Notes: generated by a model from the letters alone, not told the origin. DNA of 52,400 nt from Leifsonia sp. TF02-11 (GCF_017565305.1 NZ_JAGEKP010000020.1:1-52400); one strand, 5' to 3'; shown: positions 32,274 through 41,432, numbered from the stretch's first letter. Made by a program: numbers and translations.

Positions 32274-32801
32274 GTGTCGGACCCCATCGAGATCGTTCGA
32301 GGAGACATCACCGAACAGTCCGTCGACGCCGTCGTCAACGCGGCCAACAACTCGCTGCTCGGCGGCGGCGGAGTGGACGGCGCCATCCACCGCCGCGGCG
32401 GACCCGCGATCCTCGCCGCGTGCCGCGAGCTGCGAGCCACGACTCTGCCCGACGGGCTCCCGACCGGCCAGGCCGTCGCGACGACGGCTGGCGACCTCCC
32501 TGCCCGGTGGGTCATCCACACCGTCGGGCCGGTCTGGGCGCAGGACGACGATCGCACGCCCGACCTGCAGAACGCCTACCGTTCGTCACTGAGGGTCGCC
32601 CGCGAGCTCGGCGCCGTCACGGTCGCCTTCCCCGCGGTCTCGGCCGGCGTCTACGGCTGGCCGATGGAGGATGCGGCGCGCGTCGCGATCAGCACGGTGC
32701 GCGCCGTGCTGTCCTCCGGGGTCGGCTCCGTCGAGCTGGTGCGCTTCGTGCTGTTCAGCGACGACGCGCTCTCCGCATTCCGCACGGCGGCCGGCGAGTG
32801 A
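32274..32801 (+). CDS. Macro domain protein (O-acetyl-ADP-ribose deacetylase type)
   Basis: This 175-residue protein starts at a GTG one base past the regulator stop. The ADP-ribose pocket is marked by VRGDITEQSVDAVVNAANNS and LLGGGGVDGAIHRRGG, with VAFPAVSAGVYGWPMEDAAR closing the phosphate loop. These match YmdB/MacroD-type hydrolases acting on O-acetyl-ADP-ribose or ADP-ribosylated targets. It is coupled by an overlapping stop to the M20 peptidase. Its link with the upstream metal/aldehyde-type regulator suggests a stress-response role, which is inference. Confidence 0.92.
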   Translation: MSDPIEIVRGDITEQSVDAVVNAANNSLLGGGGVDGAIHRRGGPAILAACRELRATTLPDGLPTGQAVATTAGDLPARWVIHTVGPVWAQDDDRTPDLQNAYRSSLRVARELGAVTVAFPAVSAGVYGWPMEDAARVAISTVRAVLSSGVGSVELVRFVLFSDDALSAFRTAAGE

Positions 32802-34156
32802 CGGACGCACGTACAGCCGACTCGGAGGAGTCCGCGCTCGAACGGTTCCGCACCCTGCTGCGCATCCCCACCATGTCGCGCAACGCGGTCGAGGAGACCG
32901 ACTGGGCCGCCTTCGACGCGTTCGTGGCCGCGCTCCCCGAGCTCTACCCTCGCGTGCACGCCGCCCTCGACCTCGAGCGGCACGGCGACCACGGGCACGC
33001 ATTCCTCTACCGTTGGCGCGGGCGCGCAGACGACGCGCCGATCGTGCTCCTGGCGCACTACGACGTCGTTCCTGCCACGTCGGACGGCTGGGAGCACCCG
33101 CCGTTCGCCGCCGAGCTGACCGGGCACGGCGCCGACCGCGTGCTGTGGTCGCGCGGCACCCTGGACGACAAGGGAGCCGTCGTCGCCATTCTCGAGGCGG
33201 TCGAGGGCCTCCTCGCCGAGGGCTTCACCCCCGGGCAGGACGTGTACCTGTCCTTCGGCAACGACGAGGAGACCGTCGGCTCCGGCGCCCGCGCGATCGT
33301 CGAATCCCTGCGCGAACGCGGAGTCCGCCCTGCCCTGGTCATCGACGAAGGCGGCGCGGTCGTGCAGGGGCTCTTCCCCGGTGTGCGTCGCCCGGTCGCC
33401 GTCGTCGGAGTGGCCGAGAAGGGCACGACGACGGTGACCATGACCGTCGACCAGCCGGGAGGGCACGCATCGACACCGCCGCGCATGACGGCGACCGTGC
33501 GGCTGGCGCGCGCGATCACCCGGCTGAACGCCCGCCCGTTCCCGTCCCGGCTGTCCGAGACCAATCTGCAGATGGTGGAGACCCTCGGCGCCCACGCGAC
33601 CGGCCTCTACCGTGCAGCCTTCACGCGGGCACGACGCCTCCAGCCGCTGCTGCGTGCGGCATTCGTGCGGATCGGGGACGAGACCAGGGCGGTCGTGCGG
33701 ACGACGACCGCGGTGACGCAACTGCGCGGCAGCCTGGCCGCGAATGCGCTTCCTGAGACGGCGGAGGCCGTCGTCAACGTCCGCATCGCTGTCGGTTCGA
33801 GCGTCGACGAGACCCTCGCCCACCTCCGCAAGGCCGTACACGACCCGCGCGTGCGCATCGAGGCGACCGACGCGAATGAGCCGTCGCCGGTCTCGCCGAC
33901 CTCGGGTCCGTACTGGGAGCGGATCGCCCGTACCGTCGCGTCGGTGCATCCGGAGGCTGTGTTGACCCCGTACATCATGCTCGGGGCCAGCGACTCACGG
34001 CACTTCACGGCCATCTGCGACGCGGTGTACCGATTCACCCCGTTCGACATCAGCGTCGACGAATACCACACCCTGCACGCCAGGAACGAGCGCATCCGCG
34101 TCGCCACGTGGCTTCGCGGAATCCGGTTCTACGACGAGCTCATCCGCGCGGTCTGA
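32798..34156 (+). CDS. M20-family dinuclear zinc peptidase
   Basis: The 452-residue enzyme is a cytoplasmic M20 metallopeptidase. Metal ligands are visible in VLLAHYDVVPA (His, Asp), SRGTLDDKGAV (bridging Asp), FGNDEETVGS (Glu pair), an Asp-Glu in LVIDEGGA and the final DEYHTLHARNERI. The lid domain lies at about 200-330. It resembles carboxypeptidase S or dipeptidase members. The GTG start overlaps the macro domain stop. It converges with the SGNH hydrolase gene with six bases between. Confidence 0.9.
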   Translation: MTDARTADSEESALERFRTLLRIPTMSRNAVEETDWAAFDAFVAALPELYPRVHAALDLERHGDHGHAFLYRWRGRADDAPIVLLAHYDVVPATSDGWEHPPFAAELTGHGADRVLWSRGTLDDKGAVVAILEAVEGLLAEGFTPGQDVYLSFGNDEETVGSGARAIVESLRERGVRPALVIDEGGAVVQGLFPGVRRPVAVVGVAEKGTTTVTMTVDQPGGHASTPPRMTATVRLARAITRLNARPFPSRLSETNLQMVETLGAHATGLYRAAFTRARRLQPLLRAAFVRIGDETRAVVRTTTAVTQLRGSLAANALPETAEAVVNVRIAVGSSVDETLAHLRKAVHDPRVRIEATDANEPSPVSPTSGPYWERIARTVASVHPEAVLTPYIMLGASDSRHFTAICDAVYRFTPFDISVDEYHTLHARNERIRVATWLRGIRFYDELIRAV

Positions 34157-34162
34157 CGGCGG

Positions 34163-34756
34163 TCAGGCCGCCCCGCCGAGATCCGGCAGCTGGATGGCCC
34201 GGCTGTTCGGCGGCAGCTGCCTGGCGCGCTCGAGCCCGGGGACGAGCTCGTTCAGCCACGCCCGGTAGCCCTCCGCGTTGAGGTGCAGGCGGTCGTCGGT
34301 GTATGCCGGGTTCAGCTCGCCGTCCTCCAGCGCCATCGCCGGCCACAGGTCGAGCCAGGCGGCGTGCACGGTGGGCGCGAACTGCCAGAGGTGGCGGTTG
34401 ATGTCGCGGATCTGATCGGCGAACTCGTGCCCGCGCGGAAGCACGGACTGCACGAGGATGCGCGCTTCGGGGAGCTCCTTGCGCAGCGTCACCAGGATCG
34501 TCTCGATGTTGCGCACGACGTGCTCCGCCGACCGGCGCCAGGCGAGATCGTTGGTCCCGATAAGCAGTGCGATCGTGGCCGGCTGCGTATCGATCACGGC
34601 GCCCAACCGGGCGACGACGTCGTCGGTGGTGTCGCCGGCGACGCCGAAGTTGCGCACGTCCTCGCCGGGAAGCCAGGCCGCCCAATCGCCGCCCTGCGTC
34701 AGGCTGTCGCCCACCAGGGCGAGCGCTCCGTGTTCCGATCCCCACCCGTCGCTCAT
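34163..34756 (-). CDS. SGNH/GDSL hydrolase
   Basis: This 197-residue hydrolase shows all four blocks: VGDSLTQGG (nucleophile Ser), FGVAGDTTDDVV (Gly), IGTNDLAW (Asn) and DDRLHLNAEGY (Asp and His). There is no signal peptide, so it acts inside the cell; the ester substrate is unknown. The ATG at 34756 is preferred because GGGGGAGG lies 8 nt upstream. A TAGAGT box at 34806-34811, overlapping the stop of the neighbouring dehydrogenase, could be its promoter. Confidence 0.9.
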   Translation of the reverse strand: MSDGWGSEHGALALVGDSLTQGGDWAAWLPGEDVRNFGVAGDTTDDVVARLGAVIDTQPATIALLIGTNDLAWRRSAEHVVRNIETILVTLRKELPEARILVQSVLPRGHEFADQIRDINRHLWQFAPTVHAAWLDLWPAMALEDGELNPAYTDDRLHLNAEGYRAWLNELVPGLERARQLPPNSRAIQLPDLGGAA

Positions 34757-34808
34757 CCTCCCATCCTCCCCCACAAGAGGGGGTGCGGGAAGGGAGCCAC
34801 AGCTGACT

Positions 34809-35669
34809 CTAAAGCAGCGACTTGGTGTGCCAGACGGTCTTCGTCTCGGTGAAGAAGGCGATGCGGTCGAGCGAAGGAGCCGCGGCGTCCGGCCCGTTCT
34901 CCGGGGCCAGCACGCGCTTGAGCGTGTCCGCAGCGGCGATCTGCAGGTCCACCCATTCGAGAGACCCCGCGCCGACGAGATCGAGCGCGTTCACGTCGGC
35001 GTGGGAGGCCAGCCACGGCGCGATCTCCGCCGGCGAGCCGGTGAGGATGTTGACGACGCCGCCGGGGACGTCGCTCGTCGCGAGCACCTCGCTCAGGCTG
35101 ATCGCCGAGAGCGGGAACCGCTCGCTCGCGACCACGACGACCGTGTTGCCCGCGACCAGCGCCGGCGCGATCGCGCTGACGAAGCCGAGCAAGCTGGAGT
35201 CCTGCGGCGCCACGATCGCGACGACGCCCGTCGGCTCCGGCACCGAGATGTTGAAGTAGGGCCCGGCGACCGGGTTGGCGTTGCCGGCGACCTGCGCGAA
35301 CTTGTCTGCCCAGCCCGCGTACCAGACCCAGCGGTCGATCGCCTCGTCCACCTGGGCGCCGGCGACGGCGGTCGAGACGCCCTCCGAGGAAACGATCTCG
35401 TCGACGAACTGGGCCCGGCGGCCCTCCATCAACTCGGCGATCCGGTAGAGCACCTGGCCGCGGTTGTACGCCGTCGCGCCGGCCCAGCCGGACAGCGCGC
35501 CGCGCGCGGCGACGACCGCGTCACGGGCGTCCTTGCGGGAGGCCTTGGCGGCGTTCGCCAGGAACGCGCCCTTCGCGGAGGCGACCTCGTACGTGCGGCC
35601 CGACTCGGAGCGCGGGAACTTCCCGCCGATGTAGAGCTTGTAGGTCTTCGGCACGGCCAGGCGGCTCAT
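34809..35669 (-). CDS. Truncated aldehyde dehydrogenase-like protein without catalytic Cys
   Basis: At 286 residues this covers only the N-terminal, cofactor-binding part of an aldehyde dehydrogenase (YKLYIGGKFPRSESGRTYEV, VVAIVAPQDSSLLGFVSAIA, PALVAGNTVVVVASE). The segment with the catalytic Cys and most of the C-terminal domain are missing, and the usual PWNFP is replaced by APQDS. It is translationally coupled to the full-length dehydrogenase upstream. The reading frame ends cleanly (KTVWHTKSLL), so it looks like a stable paralogue, perhaps a structural partner, not a random fragment. Confidence 0.85.
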   Translation of the reverse strand: MSRLAVPKTYKLYIGGKFPRSESGRTYEVASAKGAFLANAAKASRKDARDAVVAARGALSGWAGATAYNRGQVLYRIAELMEGRRAQFVDEIVSSEGVSTAVAGAQVDEAIDRWVWYAGWADKFAQVAGNANPVAGPYFNISVPEPTGVVAIVAPQDSSLLGFVSAIAPALVAGNTVVVVASERFPLSAISLSEVLATSDVPGGVVNILTGSPAEIAPWLASHADVNALDLVGAGSLEWVDLQIAAADTLKRVLAPENGPDAAAPSLDRIAFFTETKTVWHTKSLL

Positions 35670-37183
35670 TTCGTCGCTCCCTTGCGGGTCGTGGTGCGGG
35701 TGGAGGTGCGGGAGGCCGTCACAGCCGGACGCGCGGCCGGCAGCGAGCGACCGGGGACCAGGTAGGCGCCGAGGCCGTGACGGCCGCCCTCACGGCCGTA
35801 GCCCGACTCCTTGTAGCCGCCGAACGGGCTGGCCGGGTCGAAGCGGTTGAAGGTGTTGGCCCAGACCACGCCGGCGCGCAGCTTGTCGGCGACGGCGAGG
35901 ATGCGGCTGCCCTTGTCGGTCCAGATACCGGCCGAGAGGCCGTACGGCGTGTTGTTCGCCTTGGCGATCGCCTCGGCGGGGGTGCGGAAGGTGAGCACCG
36001 AGAGCACAGGGCCGAAGATCTCCTCGCGCGCGATGCGATGGCTGGTCGACACATTGTCGAAGATCGTCGGGGCGAACCAGAAGCCGTTCTCGGGGATCGC
36101 GCACTCGGCGGTCCAGCGCTCGGCGCCCTCCGCCTCGCCGATGTCGGACAGCTCACGGATGCGCTGCAGCTGCTCCGCACTGTTGATCGCGCCGATGTCG
36201 GTGTTCTTGTCGAGGGGGTCGCCCAGGCGCAGCGTCGAGAGCCGGCGCTTCAGGCGCTCGACGACCTCGTCGTGGATGCTCTCCTGCACGAGCAGACGGC
36301 TGCCCGCGCAGCAGACGTGGCCCTGGTTGAAGAAGATGCCGTTGACGATGCCCTCGATCGCCTGGTCGATCGGAGCATCGTCGAACACGATGTTCGCGGC
36401 CTTGCCGCCGAGCTCCAGCGTGAGCTTCTTCTCGGTGCCGGCCACCGAGCGGGCGATCTCGCGGCCCACGGCGGTCGAGCCGGTGAAAGCGACCTTGTTG
36501 ACGTCCGGGTGCGCGACCAGGTCGCGCCCGGTCTCCCCCGCACCCGTGACGATGTTGACCACACCGGCAGGGAGGTCGGCCTGCTGCACGATCTCCGCGA
36601 ACAGCAGCGCGGTCAGCGGAGTCGTCTCCGCCGGCTTGAGGACGACGGTGTTGCCCGCCGCGAGTGCGGGGGCGATCTTCCACGCCAGCATCAGCAGCGG
36701 GAAGTTCCACGGGATGACCTGGGCGGCGACGCCGAGCGCGCGCGGCGCGGGCCCGAGGCCGGCGTGCTCCAGCTTGTCGGCCCAGCCGGCGTAGTAGAAG
36801 AACCAGGCCGCGACGAGCGGAACGTCGACGTCGCGGCTCTCCTTGATCGGCTTGCCGTTGTCCAGGCTCTCGGCGACGGCGAGCTCGCGGGCGCGCTCCT
36901 GGATGAGGCGGGCGATGCGGAACAGGTACTTGCCACGGTCGCTGCCGCTCATGCGCGACCAGACCCGGTCGTAGGCGCGGCGGGCGGAGGCGACGGCCAG
37001 GTCGACGTCGGCGGTGTCCGCGGTCGCGATCGTCGCGATGCGCTCCTCCGTCGCCGGAGAGATCGTCTGGAACGGCGTGCCGTGGCCGTCGACGAACTCG
37101 CCGTCGATGAAGAGCCCGTACTGGTCGCGCAGGTTCAGGATCGCGCGCGACTCGGGGGCCGGGGCGTACTCGAGGAAGCTCAT
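35666..37183 (-). CDS. NAD(P)-dependent aldehyde dehydrogenase
   Basis: The 505-residue enzyme has QVIPWNFPLLMLAWKIAPAL, the cofactor loop FTGSTAVGREIA, the general base Glu in TLELGGKAANIVF and the catalytic Cys in NQGHVCCAGSR. An extra Arg/Thr/Ser-rich tail follows. Between deoC and a truncated paralogue, it most likely oxidises the acetaldehyde released by DeoC to acetate. It overlaps the next gene by four bases and lies 16 bp after deoC. Confidence 0.93.
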   Translation of the reverse strand: MSFLEYAPAPESRAILNLRDQYGLFIDGEFVDGHGTPFQTISPATEERIATIATADTADVDLAVASARRAYDRVWSRMSGSDRGKYLFRIARLIQERARELAVAESLDNGKPIKESRDVDVPLVAAWFFYYAGWADKLEHAGLGPAPRALGVAAQVIPWNFPLLMLAWKIAPALAAGNTVVLKPAETTPLTALLFAEIVQQADLPAGVVNIVTGAGETGRDLVAHPDVNKVAFTGSTAVGREIARSVAGTEKKLTLELGGKAANIVFDDAPIDQAIEGIVNGIFFNQGHVCCAGSRLLVQESIHDEVVERLKRRLSTLRLGDPLDKNTDIGAINSAEQLQRIRELSDIGEAEGAERWTAECAIPENGFWFAPTIFDNVSTSHRIAREEIFGPVLSVLTFRTPAEAIAKANNTPYGLSAGIWTDKGSRILAVADKLRAGVVWANTFNRFDPASPFGGYKESGYGREGGRHGLGAYLVPGRSLPAARPAVTASRTSTRTTTRKGATK

Positions 37184-37199
37184 GATGTTGTCGTCCGTC

Positions 37200-38240
37200 T
37201 CAGTCGATCGTCACGTAGTCGGCGCCGGAGTAGTGGCCTGTGCGCAGCTTCTGGCGCTGCAACAGAACGTCGTTCAGGAGGCTGGAGGCACCGAACCGGA
37301 AGAGGTGCGGCTGCAGCCAGCGCTCGCCGACCGTCTCCGCGACGGTGACGAGGTATTTGATGGCGTCCTTCGACGAGCGGATGCCGCCGGCGGGCTTCAC
37401 ACCGATCTCCTCGCCGGTGAGCCGGTGCCAGTCGCGCACGACCTCCAGCATCAGCAGGGTGACCGGGAGCGTCGCGGCGGGCGAGACCTTGCCGGTGGAC
37501 GTCTTGATGAAGTCCGCGCCGGCGAGGATGCTCAGCCAGGAGGCCCTGCGGACGTTGTCGTAGGTGTTCAGCTCCCCGGTCTCGAGGATCACCTTGAGGT
37601 GGGCGTAGCTGCCGTCGTCGCGCCGGCAGGCCTCCTTGACGGCGACGATCTCGTCGAAGACGAGGCCGTAGCGTCCGGAGAGGAACGCGCCGCGGTCGAT
37701 GACCATGTCGATCTCGTCGGCGCCGGCGGCGACCGCGTCGGCGGTGTCGGCGAGCTTGACCGGCAGGGAGGCGCGGCCGCTCGGGAACGCGGTCGCCACG
37801 GCCGCGACGTTGACTCCCCCGGCCTGGCCGGTCTCGCGGGCGACCCGACCGGCGTGCGAAGCGCCGAGCGCTTGCACCGCGTACGGCACCATGTCGCCGT
37901 AGACGCAGACGGCAGCGGGCCGCGGCGCCGTCAGGTCGCTCGGGTCGGGCGTGAGCGCCTTCGCGACGAGCGAGCGCACCTTGCCGGGGGTGTCGGCGCC
38001 TTCGAGCGTGGTGAGGTCGATGAGCTCGATCACCTTGTCGAGGGCCCACGCCTTGCTGGAGGTCTTGATGGAGCGGGTGCCGAGGCCGGCGGCGCGCTGC
38101 TCCAGCCCGACGGCGTCGACGCCGGGGATCCCGCCCAGGTAACGCCGGAGCGACCCTTCGGTGAGGTCGCCGCCCAGCACCTCCACGGCACGGGCCGCCG
38201 GCGCGAGCGTGCGCACGGGCGGTGTGGTCTCGATGGTCAT
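37200..38240 (-). CDS. deoC: Deoxyribose-phosphate aldolase
   Basis: This 346-residue class I aldolase cleaves 2-deoxyribose 5-phosphate to glyceraldehyde 3-phosphate and acetaldehyde. The Schiff-base lysine is in ADFIKTSTGKVSPAATLP; EIDMVIDRGAFLSGRYG and IGVKPAGGIRSSKDAIKYL are also conserved. It is longer than the E. coli enzyme, with an N-terminal extension, as in many actinobacteria. The start overlaps the stop of the SorC-type regulator, so regulator, aldolase and dehydrogenases form one operon. Confidence 0.95.
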   Translation of the reverse strand: MTIETTPPVRTLAPAARAVEVLGGDLTEGSLRRYLGGIPGVDAVGLEQRAAGLGTRSIKTSSKAWALDKVIELIDLTTLEGADTPGKVRSLVAKALTPDPSDLTAPRPAAVCVYGDMVPYAVQALGASHAGRVARETGQAGGVNVAAVATAFPSGRASLPVKLADTADAVAAGADEIDMVIDRGAFLSGRYGLVFDEIVAVKEACRRDDGSYAHLKVILETGELNTYDNVRRASWLSILAGADFIKTSTGKVSPAATLPVTLLMLEVVRDWHRLTGEEIGVKPAGGIRSSKDAIKYLVTVAETVGERWLQPHLFRFGASSLLNDVLLQRQKLRTGHYSGADYVTID

Positions 38241-39211
38241 ATGAGTTCGTTCCTTTCACTCGGCACGGTGCGGCCGAGGAGGTCGTTCGCCGTCGACTCG
38301 TCGGTGATGATCGTCGTGCACAGCCCGCTGGCGACGACGGCGTGAGCGACGCCGTGCTTGGCCTGCCCCGCGATGACCGCGATGGACGTCCGGGCATTGC
38401 GGAGCTCGTCGAGGCTGAGCCCCAGGGTGCGGCTGTCGAGCTCGGGGTCGGCCACCTGGCCGTCGCCGTCGATGAAGCGGCCGACGACGTCGCCCACGGC
38501 GCCCCTCTCGGCCAGTGCCCGGACGTCGTCCGGCGAGAGATAGCCGGAGTCGACGTGCACGGAGCTGGTGTCGACGACTCCCGCGCTGAAGAGGTAGGCG
38601 CTGGCGCTGCGTGCCAGCTCGAGGACCGACTGCACCGAGCGGTCGGCCTCGATGGCCCGGCGGGTGGCCGCGTGCTCGAAGATCGCGGGGCTCGGGAGGA
38701 GGGTCGCCGTGCCCTGCGCCTTGCGGGCGATCACCACCGCGGTGTCGGCCGCGGCGGTCGCCTGCCGGGTGCTCGACACGCTGCCGTTGATCTGCACGGG
38801 GTTCACGCCGACGGCCCAGCCCGGGCGCAGCCGTGCGGCGACCGCGTGCAGCGTCCGCCCCCAGCTCACCCCGAGGGTCCGCGGCACCGGACGAAGCGTG
38901 GTCAGGTAGTCGGCTGCGGCCTGCGCGACCCGCGCCTGCACGTCGGAGTCGGCCTCCGCGGCGGGCACGACGACGGCGTCGTCGAGTCCGTAGAAGCCGC
39001 ACAGCTCGCGTTCGAGCGAGAACCGACGCGCACTGGGGTGCACGATCTCGATGCGCACGAAACCGTGCTCGCGCGCCGCCACCAGAAGTCGGCCGACCTT
39101 CCAGCGCGAGACGTTGAGGGCGACTCCGATCTCGTCTTGGGTCTTGCCGGCCTCGTAATAGAGTTCTGCGGCTTTGACGGCGAGGATCTCGTCGGTATCG
39201 TTCAGGGCCAC
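38237..39211 (-). CDS. SorC/DeoR-type sugar-binding transcriptional regulator
   Basis: The 324-residue regulator has an N-terminal helix-turn-helix (YYEAGKTQDEIGVALNVSRW, KVGRLLVAAREHG) and a SorC-type sugar-phosphate sensing domain (LGVSWGRTLHAVAARL, ending near VVASGLCTTIITDESTA). It probably responds to deoxyribose phosphate and controls its own operon. The GTG start has TAAGCT 6 nt upstream, so it is leaderless. GCTCAAATGAGC at 39253-39264 is a candidate operator. Confidence 0.9.
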   Translation of the reverse strand: MALNDTDEILAVKAAELYYEAGKTQDEIGVALNVSRWKVGRLLVAAREHGFVRIEIVHPSARRFSLERELCGFYGLDDAVVVPAAEADSDVQARVAQAAADYLTTLRPVPRTLGVSWGRTLHAVAARLRPGWAVGVNPVQINGSVSSTRQATAAADTAVVIARKAQGTATLLPSPAIFEHAATRRAIEADRSVQSVLELARSASAYLFSAGVVDTSSVHVDSGYLSPDDVRALAERGAVGDVVGRFIDGDGQVADPELDSRTLGLSLDELRNARTSIAVIAGQAKHGVAHAVVASGLCTTIITDESTANDLLGRTVPSERNELI

Positions 39212-39217
39212 CCGACC

Positions 39218-39223
39218 AGCTTA
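39218..39223 (-). promoter_or_regulatory. -10 box TAAGCT for deoxyribose operon
   Basis: TAAGCT on the minus strand ends 6 nt before the GTG at 39211. Confidence 0.5.
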
Positions 39224-39252
39224 GGGCGGCCTGCAACGCTTGCGCACTGCCC

Positions 39253-39264
39253 GCTCAAATGAGC
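39253..39264. promoter_or_regulatory. Candidate operator GCTCAAATGAGC
   Basis: GCTCA and TGAGC flank AA, about 45 bp upstream of the SorC-type gene. TTTG occurs twice at a close interval on the minus strand. This is the only evident dyad in the intergenic space. Confidence 0.4.
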
Positions 39265-39276
39265 AAATGCGGTCTC

Positions 39277-40491
39277 TCAGCGGTCTTCGAGCGCCACAGG
39301 GCGGGCCACGACGGCCCCGGCGGCCGCCGCCGCGAGCGCCGTCGCGGTCAGCACCAGCAGCGGCACGGTCCAGCCACCCGTCAGCTCGTGCAGCACGCCG
39401 ACCGCGAGCGGGCCGAGAGCGCCGAGCGTGTAGCCGAGCCCCTGCGTGAAGCCGCTGAGCGCCACGGATCCGGCGTGCGTGCGCGTGCGCACGTTGATCA
39501 GCACCAGGCTCAGCGGGAAGAGCAGCGGTCCGAGGCCGGCGAGGGCGACCCAGAGCCAGGTCGCCGTGCCAGGCACCACGATGAGGCCCGCGTAGCCGAC
39601 GAGGAAGAAGGCGACGCCCGCATAGACGAGAAGCGCCACGTTGCGCATCCGAGCGGCGAGCAACGGCACCAGCAGCCCGGCGGGGATGCCCATGCCCGCG
39701 TAGAGCGAGAGGAGCGCGCCCGACTCCGCCGGCGGGGTCCCCGCGACGTCGTGGACGATCTGCGGCAGCCAGGCGAACATCGCGTACGCGTTGAGGCTCG
39801 AGACGGCGAACACCACCGCCATCGCCCAGGCCAGGCCCGAGCGCCAGACGCGGGCCACCAGCGAGCGGTCGGCCTCCTCGACCTCGACGTCGTGCGCGGG
39901 ATGCGCCGGCCGGTGCGTGATGACGATGCGCAGCCAGGGGAGGATCGCGAGCACGCTCATCAGAGCCCACATCCCCACGGAGACATGCCAGCCCGCGGCA
40001 TCCGCCACCGGCACCGCGACCAGGGGCGGCAGCAGCGTGCTCACCGACATCACGGTCGCGTACAGCGCCGTGACCAGGCCGATGCGGTCGGGGAAGTACC
40101 GCTTCACCAGCGGGGGCAGGAGGACGTTGCCGACGCCCATCCCCGCGAACGTGACGGCCGAGCCGATCGCGAGAACCGCGAACGAGCCGGCCGTCGCCCG
40201 GAGGACGTGCCCGGTCAGCATGACGCCGAGCGCGATCAGCAGCACCGTCTCCAGCGACAGCCGGCGCGTGAAGATCGGCGCGAGGAGGCCGAAGAGCGCG
40301 AAGCAGACCGGCGGCAGCATCCCGAGCAGTCCGACCCCGACGGCCGACACCGGGAACTCCGCCCGGATCTCCGAGAAGATCGGCGAGAGCGCCGCGACCG
40401 CCGTGCGCAGGTTGGCCGCGACCAGCAGGATGCCGAGCAGGGCGACCGCACGCCCGTGCCAGAGCGGGCGGGTCGCCTGCCCTGTCGTCAC
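39277..40491 (-). CDS. MFS transporter, CynX/NimT-like
   Basis: The 404-residue permease has twelve predicted helices in two halves joined by an acidic loop (HDVEVEEADRSL). The N-terminal AANLRTAVAALSPIFSEI is characteristic of the CynX/NimT (cyanate or nitroimidazole) subfamily. The substrate is unknown. The GTG start overlaps the ribF stop (GTGA), placing it at the end of the ribF unit. Confidence 0.87.
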   Translation of the reverse strand: MTTGQATRPLWHGRAVALLGILLVAANLRTAVAALSPIFSEIRAEFPVSAVGVGLLGMLPPVCFALFGLLAPIFTRRLSLETVLLIALGVMLTGHVLRATAGSFAVLAIGSAVTFAGMGVGNVLLPPLVKRYFPDRIGLVTALYATVMSVSTLLPPLVAVPVADAAGWHVSVGMWALMSVLAILPWLRIVITHRPAHPAHDVEVEEADRSLVARVWRSGLAWAMAVVFAVSSLNAYAMFAWLPQIVHDVAGTPPAESGALLSLYAGMGIPAGLLVPLLAARMRNVALLVYAGVAFFLVGYAGLIVVPGTATWLWVALAGLGPLLFPLSLVLINVRTRTHAGSVALSGFTQGLGYTLGALGPLAVGVLHELTGGWTVPLLVLTATALAAAAAGAVVARPVALEDR

Positions 40492-41432
40492 GCGGGCTCT
40501 GCGGTCAGGATCCGGCGGGCCTCGTCGACGTCGGCGGCGATCTGGGCGATCAGCGGCTCGACGCCGGAATAGGCGACCATGCCGCGGATGCGCTCGGCGA
40601 ACGCGACATCGACCGTGTGGTCGTAGAGGTCGAGCTCGCGGTCGAGCACGTACGCCTCCACCTGCTTCTGCGGCACGCCCTCGAAGGTGGGGTTGTTCCC
40701 CACCGAGATCGCCGCGGGATAGCGGGTGCCGTCGTCGTCGGTCAGCCAGCCCGCATACACGCCGTCGGCGGGGATGAGTCCCTCGTTCTCCGGCGACAGG
40801 TTCGCCGTCGGGAAGCCCAGCTCACGGCCGCGTGCGGCACCGTGCACCACCACGCCGCGCACGGTCGGGACGGTGCCGAGCAGCTCGGCCGCGTGCCGTA
40901 CGTCCCCCTCGGCGAGCAGGTCGCGGATCCAGGTGGACGAGACCCGGCGGCCGTGTTCGGGACGCACGTCGTCGATCAGCTCGACCGTGAAGCCGTAGCG
41001 CTCGCCCAGCGCCGTCAGCATCGCGACGTCGCCCGCTCCCCTGGCGCCGAACCGGAAGTCGCTCCCCACCAGGACAGCCGCCGCGTGCAGGCGATCCACC
41101 AGGATGCGGTGCACGAACTCCTCGGGAGAGAGGTCGGCCAGAGCGCGGTCGAACGCCACCATCAGCGTCGCATCGATACCTGTCTCCGCCAGGAGCTCGA
41201 GCTTCTGCCGGTTGCTCACCAGCGACGAGGGGCACTTCTCCGGGGCGAGCAGCTCCAGCGGATTGCGGTCGAAAGTGATGACCGTCGCGGTCAGTCCGCG
41301 CTCGGCCGCGACGCTGCGCAGCCGGTCGATCACCGCGCGGTGCCCGGTGTGGACGCCGTCGAACTTCCCGATCGTGACGGCGCTCGGCCCGAACCCGTCC
41401 GGCACCTCCGCGACGGCGTGGAAGACCTTCAC
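40488..41432 (-). CDS. ribF: Bifunctional riboflavin kinase/FAD synthetase
   Basis: This 314-residue enzyme makes FMN and FAD. The N-terminal adenylyltransferase half has IGKFDGVHTGHRAVIDRL and SSTWIRDLLAEGDV; the C-terminal kinase half has GRELGFPTANLSPENEGLIP, DGVYAGWL and NNPTFEG. I start it at the GTG at 41432 (VKVFHAVAEVPDG), which overlaps the upstream membrane gene by four bases. Confidence 0.95.
   Translation of the reverse strand: MKVFHAVAEVPDGFGPSAVTIGKFDGVHTGHRAVIDRLRSVAAERGLTATVITFDRNPLELLAPEKCPSSLVSNRQKLELLAETGIDATLMVAFDRALADLSPEEFVHRILVDRLHAAAVLVGSDFRFGARGAGDVAMLTALGERYGFTVELIDDVRPEHGRRVSSTWIRDLLAEGDVRHAAELLGTVPTVRGVVVHGAARGRELGFPTANLSPENEGLIPADGVYAGWLTDDDGTRYPAAISVGNNPTFEGVPQKQVEAYVLDRELDLYDHTVDVAFAERIRGMVAYSGVEPLIAQIAADVDEARRILTAEPA

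Noticed and set aside
34760-34790. CCCCC/GGGGG hairpin as terminator of the aldehyde dehydrogenase operon
   Set aside because: The stem is short and overlaps the ribosome binding site of the SGNH gene, so the match may be incidental.
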